A stretch of 23,509 nucleotides of DNA from DATJXG01 sp035500455 (GTDB lineage: Bacteria; Acidobacteriota; Terriglobia; Terriglobales; Acidobacteriaceae). Below, piece after piece: positions 20,103 through 23,509 of the stretch; the first letter of the stretch is position 1; each line of letters begins with the position of its first letter. The notes beneath the pieces are model-generated. The model searched no databases. It saw nothing but the letters and a program-made list of their open reading frames with translations, and had not been told where the DNA came from. The position numbers and the translations under genes were made by a program. Location of the stretch: assembly GCA_035500455.1 (NCBI GenBank), contig DATJXG010000278.1, forward strand, positions 1-23,509. The letters are read 5' to 3'.

Positions 20103-21851
20103 CTAGATCAGTTCGCGGACCGTGTCCGACAGCGTCGTCAGGACAATTTTCTTTCGATTCGGTTCGCCTCTGGCCAGCGACTCAGCAAAATGAACCGCCT
20201 GTTCCGCCTTAACTTTTGCAGGCAAGGGCGGCTCAAAGGGATCGACCACTGCCTGCAATACGGCCGGCCCCGGTGCATTGAGAAATTCAGCCATCATACG
20301 GCCGCAGTCGGCGGGATCATCGACCGTGAACCCAATGCCGCCGCAGGCGTGGGCGAATTCCGCGAAATCGATGGGGTGGAGATCCACCCCATACTCTGGA
20401 TTTCCGAGGAACACCATTTGCTCCCATTTGATTTGTCCCAGCGTGTTGTTCTTGATAATCACCACTTTGATGGGCAGCTTGTACTTCACGGCGGTGACAA
20501 AGTCGGCCATGAGCATGGAGAACCCGCCGTCGCCGACAAACGCGACGCACTGCCGATTCGGGTACGCGACCTGTGCGGCGATGGTATACGGGAGGCCCGG
20601 CGCCATGGTGGCCAGATTGCCGGAAAGGGTGTGCATCTGGCCGCGCTTGGCCTGGATATGCCGTGCCCACCAAGTGGCAATCGTGCCACTGTCACAGCTC
20701 ACGATCGCGTCATTGCGGAGTAGTTTCCCCAGTTCCCAGGCGACCACCTGCGGCTTCATGGGTTTGTCGGCGCGCGTGGAGCGCTTTTCCATGAGCTCCC
20801 ACCAATCTTTCATGCCCGCTTGAGCGGCATGGAGGAAACTGCGGTCGTCCTTGCGTTGAAGGAGCGGAATCAGTTCCTGTAGCGTGCTGGCGCTGTCGCC
20901 AACCAGCCCGACTTCCACCGGATATCGCATGCCAATGCGCTTTGGGTCGAGTTCGATCTGCACACCCCGGGCCTGGCCGGGCTTGGGCATGAATTCGATG
21001 TAAGGGAAGGAGCTGCCGACGATGAGTATGGTGTCGCAGTCTTCCATGGCCTCCTGCGAAGGCTTGGTTCCCAGCAGTCCGATGCCGCCAGTCGTGTATG
21101 GGCTATCGTCGGGCACGGCAGCTTTGCCAAGCAACGCCTTGATGATGGGAGCGGCCAACAATTCGGCGACCTTTTCGAGTTGCTCGGTCGCATCCAAGGC
21201 GCCGCGCCCCGCCAGGATGGCCACTCTTTTCCCTTGGTTCAAGATGTCCGCGGCTCTTGCCAAATCGTCGCGGTTGGGCAGGTGCGCGCTGCGCGCGCCT
21301 GCATCGGAGCTGTGATGAGGGATATTCCGGCTCGATCGCTGCCGCGATTTAACTTCCTGCTCCTGGAAATCGACGGGAAAGGTAATGTGCGCGACACTGC
21401 GGTAGGCCAAAGCCGTACGGCAAGCCAGGTCCGTAACATTTTCCACGTGAGTGGGACCCATGATGCGCTCGTTATACACAGCGACATCGATATAGAGCTT
21501 GTCCAGAGCGACATCCTGCTGAGTGAACGTACCGATCAAATCGTGGAACTGCAGACCGGTGATCGCCAGTACCGGCTGGGCGTCAAGCTTCGCGTCATAA
21601 AGTCCGTTCAGCAGATGGATGCCGCCGGGCCCGGATGTCGCCAGACACACTCCCAGCTTGCCGGTGAATTTGGCGTATCCGCAGGCCATGAACGCGGCCG
21701 CTTCTTCGTGACGCACCTGGATGAAGCGAATTTTGTCTTGCCTGGTGCGAAGCGCCTCCATGATGCCGTTAATGCCGTCACCCGGAAGTCCAAAGACAAC
21801 TTCCACGCCCCAGTCCATCAGAGATTCAATCAGCACGTCTGCAGCGGTCAT
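20103..21851 (-). CDS. TPP-dependent enzyme, pyruvate oxidase / acetolactate synthase family
   Basis: I choose the ATG at 21851, preceded by AAAGGA; an in-frame codon at 21935 would add 28 unlikely residues. The product of 582 residues has three parts. The N-terminal PYR domain is MTAADVLIESLMDWGVEVVFGLPGDG..., with the catalytic Glu49 in VRHEEAAAF. The central domain begins about residue 190 (ILNQGKRVAILAGRGAL). The C-terminal PP domain has the TPP/Mg motif GDGGFSMLMADFVTAVKYKLPIKVVIIKNN. This family includes acetolactate synthase and pyruvate oxidase (PoxB). The residues seen do not decide which, although a lone gene without an IlvN partner favours an oxidase or decarboxylase role. It is divergent from the enolase-superfamily gene. 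Confidence 0.88.
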   Translation of the reverse strand: MTAADVLIESLMDWGVEVVFGLPGDGINGIMEALRTRQDKIRFIQVRHEEAAAFMACGYAKFTGKLGVCLATSGPGGIHLLNGLYDAKLDAQPVLAITGLQFHDLIGTFTQQDVALDKLYIDVAVYNERIMGPTHVENVTDLACRTALAYRSVAHITFPVDFQEQEVKSRQRSSRNIPHHSSDAGARSAHLPNRDDLARAADILNQGKRVAILAGRGALDATEQLEKVAELLAAPIIKALLGKAAVPDDSPYTTGGIGLLGTKPSQEAMEDCDTILIVGSSFPYIEFMPKPGQARGVQIELDPKRIGMRYPVEVGLVGDSASTLQELIPLLQRKDDRSFLHAAQAGMKDWWELMEKRSTRADKPMKPQVVAWELGKLLRNDAIVSCDSGTIATWWARHIQAKRGQMHTLSGNLATMAPGLPYTIAAQVAYPNRQCVAFVGDGGFSMLMADFVTAVKYKLPIKVVIIKNNTLGQIKWEQMVFLGNPEYGVDLHPIDFAEFAHACGGIGFTVDDPADCGRMMAEFLNAPGPAVLQAVVDPFEPPLPAKVKAEQAVHFAESLARGEPNRKKIVLTTLSDTVRELI

Positions 21852-22097
21852 AGCCGATCCTTTCTTGAAGACTGAGATGTATTCGATGCGGGATGAGTTG
21901 CGAGACAAACGACGGCAGTTCAACACAGTGGACACAAGTCACAACTATGTTTTGGACGCGCGCAGATTCACAAGCTACCCCATCCTTATAAAGAACATCT
22001 CTACATCTGTAGGGTTGAATAGTGCGCGCAACGAATCCATACAGTCTTTACTGCACTCGTCGATGGCGCGGGCTAACAGAACCGGGACATTAAGAAT
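21852..22097. other. Divergent intergenic region
   Basis: These 246 bases hold no gene. They must contain promoters for the TPP enzyme (minus) and the dehydratase (plus). TTGAAT (22015-22020) with CATACA 17 bases later is a weak plus-strand candidate. A short palindrome, CTACATCTGTAG (22001-22012), just upstream could be an operator. Confidence 0.4.
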
Positions 22098-23195
22098 GTG
22101 AGAAGCGACATCGCACGCATTGAAGGGCTTGAGACTTCCATCTATCGGATACCGACAGATCATCCGGAATCAGACGGAACCCTCGAGTGGAACAGCACAA
22201 CACTGGTGCTGGTCCGGGCGAAGGCTGCAGGTACGACGGGGCTCGGCTACACGTATGCAGACACCGCGACTGCCAGGCTGATTCAGGATGTGCTCGCGAA
22301 TGCGGTTGCGGGCCGCGACGCGGCCAATATCCCGGAATGCTGGCGGGAAATGGTGAAATCCATTCGCAATTTGGGGCGTCCTGGGGTCGCCTCAATGGCA
22401 ATTTCCGCGGTGGATTCTGCGCTGTGGGATTTGAAAGCACGCCTTCTCGGCGTGCCCTTAGTTGGATTGTTAGGCGCAGCGCGAGAGTCGGTTCCGGTCT
22501 ATGGCAGTGGGGGATTCACGTCGTATTCGGCGAAGCAGTTGGAAGAACAGTTGGCGGGTTGGGTCGCGCAGGGAATTACGCGAGTGAAGATGAAGGTTGG
22601 CCGGGATCCGAAAGCAGATCCGAGGAGAGTGCGGATCGCGCGAGAGGCGATCGGCCCTGAGACAGAACTCTTTGTCGATGCTAACGGAGCTTACAGCCGT
22701 AAACAGGCACTACATCTAGCTGAAGTGTTCGCCGACGTGGAAGTGAGCTGGTTCGAAGAACCTGTTTCTTCGGATGATTTGGCCGGGCTGCACCTGCTTC
22801 GAAAGCGGGCTCCAGCGCGCATGGACATAGCGGCCGGAGAATACGGCTACGACGCTGGGTATTTTCGCCGCATGCTCGAGGCGGAGGCGGTCGATGTGCT
22901 GCAAGCGGACGCAACCCGCTGCGGCGGCATCACTGGATTTCTCCAGGCCTCCAGTCTCTGCGAGGCATTCCATCTGCCCCTCTCCGCGCATACGGCGCCC
23001 GCACTGCACACCCACGTCTGTTGCGTGGCGCTTCCGATACGTCATTTGGAATATTTTCACGATCACGTCCGCATCGAGCGAATGCTGTTCGACGGGGCAC
23101 CCGAAGTGGTCCACGGAGAACTCCGGCCCGACATGTCGAGGCCCGGGCTGGGACTGGAACTTAAGGCTGCCGATGCTCGGCGCTTTGCCGCATGA
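22098..23195 (+). CDS. Enolase-superfamily (mandelate racemase / muconate lactonizing) enzyme
   Basis: The protein starts at GTG 22098 (an ATG two bases earlier runs straight into a stop) and has 365 residues. The capping domain occupies about residues 5-125. The barrel then shows the catalytic VKMKVGRD (Lys164, Lys166). The three metal ligands are Asp194 (FVDANG), Glu220 (WFEEP) and Glu248 (AAGEYGY), and the Asp271/His298 pair follows (LQADATRCGG, SAHTAP). The KxK and D/H pairs are those of the mandelate-racemase/sugar-acid dehydratase group, so it probably dehydrates or epimerises a hydroxy-acid. It is followed after 18 bases by an FAD-linked oxidase, suggesting an organic or sugar acid catabolic operon. 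The exact substrate is not readable. Confidence 0.9.
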   Translation: MRSDIARIEGLETSIYRIPTDHPESDGTLEWNSTTLVLVRAKAAGTTGLGYTYADTATARLIQDVLANAVAGRDAANIPECWREMVKSIRNLGRPGVASMAISAVDSALWDLKARLLGVPLVGLLGAARESVPVYGSGGFTSYSAKQLEEQLAGWVAQGITRVKMKVGRDPKADPRRVRIAREAIGPETELFVDANGAYSRKQALHLAEVFADVEVSWFEEPVSSDDLAGLHLLRKRAPARMDIAAGEYGYDAGYFRRMLEAEAVDVLQADATRCGGITGFLQASSLCEAFHLPLSAHTAPALHTHVCCVALPIRHLEYFHDHVRIERMLFDGAPEVVHGELRPDMSRPGLGLELKAADARRFAA

Positions 23196-23213
23196 AGCAT
23201 GAAGGAGGAATAG

Positions 23214-23509
23214 ATGTCTGCGAATCGAGCTCCGCTGGTATCCGCGAAAGAGTTGACGCAGAACTGGCGGAGCCAGTCGACCGAAGTGGATGTGCTCGGA
23301 CTGGAGGCCGAACTAACAGCCAGCATCGCCGGGGAAGTCCGATTCGATGCGGGCAGCAAGGCGATGTACGCGGCCGACGCTTCCAATTATCGGCAAGTGC
23401 CGATCGGCGTGGTGATTCCCAAGTCCCGGGAAGACGTCATCGCAACTATTGCGGCGTGCCGGAAATTCGGCGCACCGGTGCTGTCGCGCGGCGGCGGAAC
23501 CAGCCTGGC
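23214..23509 (+). CDS. FAD-binding oxidase (PCMH/GlcD-type), N-terminal part only
   Basis: The ATG at 23214 follows a strong AAGGAGGAA (23202-23210), and the frame is open to the window end, giving the first 98 residues. EVRFDAGSKAMYAADASNYRQ matches the typical entry of FAD/FMN-containing dehydrogenases (GlcD/LldD-like and the large FAD/4Fe-4S fusion type). The start of the PCMH FAD-binding domain follows: VVIPKSREDVIATIAACRKFGAPVLSRGGGTSL. It probably oxidises a 2-hydroxy acid. Because the gene is cut, it cannot be told whether a C-terminal Fe-S (GlpC/CCG) domain is fused. Position and spacing suggest co-transcription with the enolase-superfamily gene. Confidence 0.88.
   Translation, partial: MSANRAPLVSAKELTQNWRSQSTEVDVLGLEAELTASIAGEVRFDAGSKAMYAADASNYRQVPIGVVIPKSREDVIATIAACRKFGAPVLSRGGGTSL

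Overview
The window reads as a chromosomal segment of a GC-rich Gram-negative soil-type bacterium, most likely an Acidobacteriota (Terriglobia-like) genome. This is an inference from gene content: PD40/TolB-type fragments, lipoprotein and HlyD-type adaptors, a PaoABC-like molybdoenzyme, many SDR/DoxX/SnoaL/VOC enzymes, and AGGAGG-type ribosome binding sites. No rRNA, tRNA, insertion sequence or CRISPR array was seen.

Region 1 (1-6303) is an accessory patchwork. It holds a small unknown gene, a Phd/YefM-VapC-type toxin-antitoxin pair (641-1326), and a minus-strand run SDR > SnoaL-like > DoxX > MBL-fold hydrolase (4158 down to 1372). A divergent VOC gene follows, then a HigBA2-like module whose toxin is broken by two single-base insertions, and finally a truncated, frameshifted PD40 remnant. 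The first toxin-antitoxin pair lies between the intact MBL gene and a second, diverged copy of that gene's last ~115 bases.

Region 2 (6472-14696) is the most interesting part. A sigma-54 activator gene (6472-7884) is followed by two 15-bp palindromes spaced 22 bp apart, then a very good -24/-12 promoter. Next comes a 127-residue Lys/Gly-rich protein made of twelve KASLGGN-type heptads, and a strong intrinsic terminator. Convergent to it is a three-gene membrane operon in transcription order 14149 > 8680: a triple-GAF protein fused to a HlyD-type adaptor, a lipoprotein periplasmic adaptor, and an M50 zinc metalloprotease. The protease carries an N-terminal PqqD/RRE-like domain and a C-terminal HlyD domain. 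A STAS-domain gene is divergent from this operon. My hypothesis is that the activator switches on the repeat protein or peptide precursor, and the M50/HlyD complex processes or exports it. This is not proven by the sequence.

Region 3 (14995-18847) is a translationally coupled three-gene molybdenum hydroxylase: a 2Fe-2S subunit, an FAD subunit with a PaoB-like extra four-Cys insertion, and a Moco subunit with the catalytic Glu. No Tat signal is visible.

Region 4 (19026-23509) holds a minus-strand pair (TPP-dependent pyruvate oxidase/acetolactate synthase-like enzyme, then an SDR with a C-terminal membrane segment). Divergent from it are an enolase-superfamily dehydratase and the start of an FAD-linked oxidase cut by the window end.
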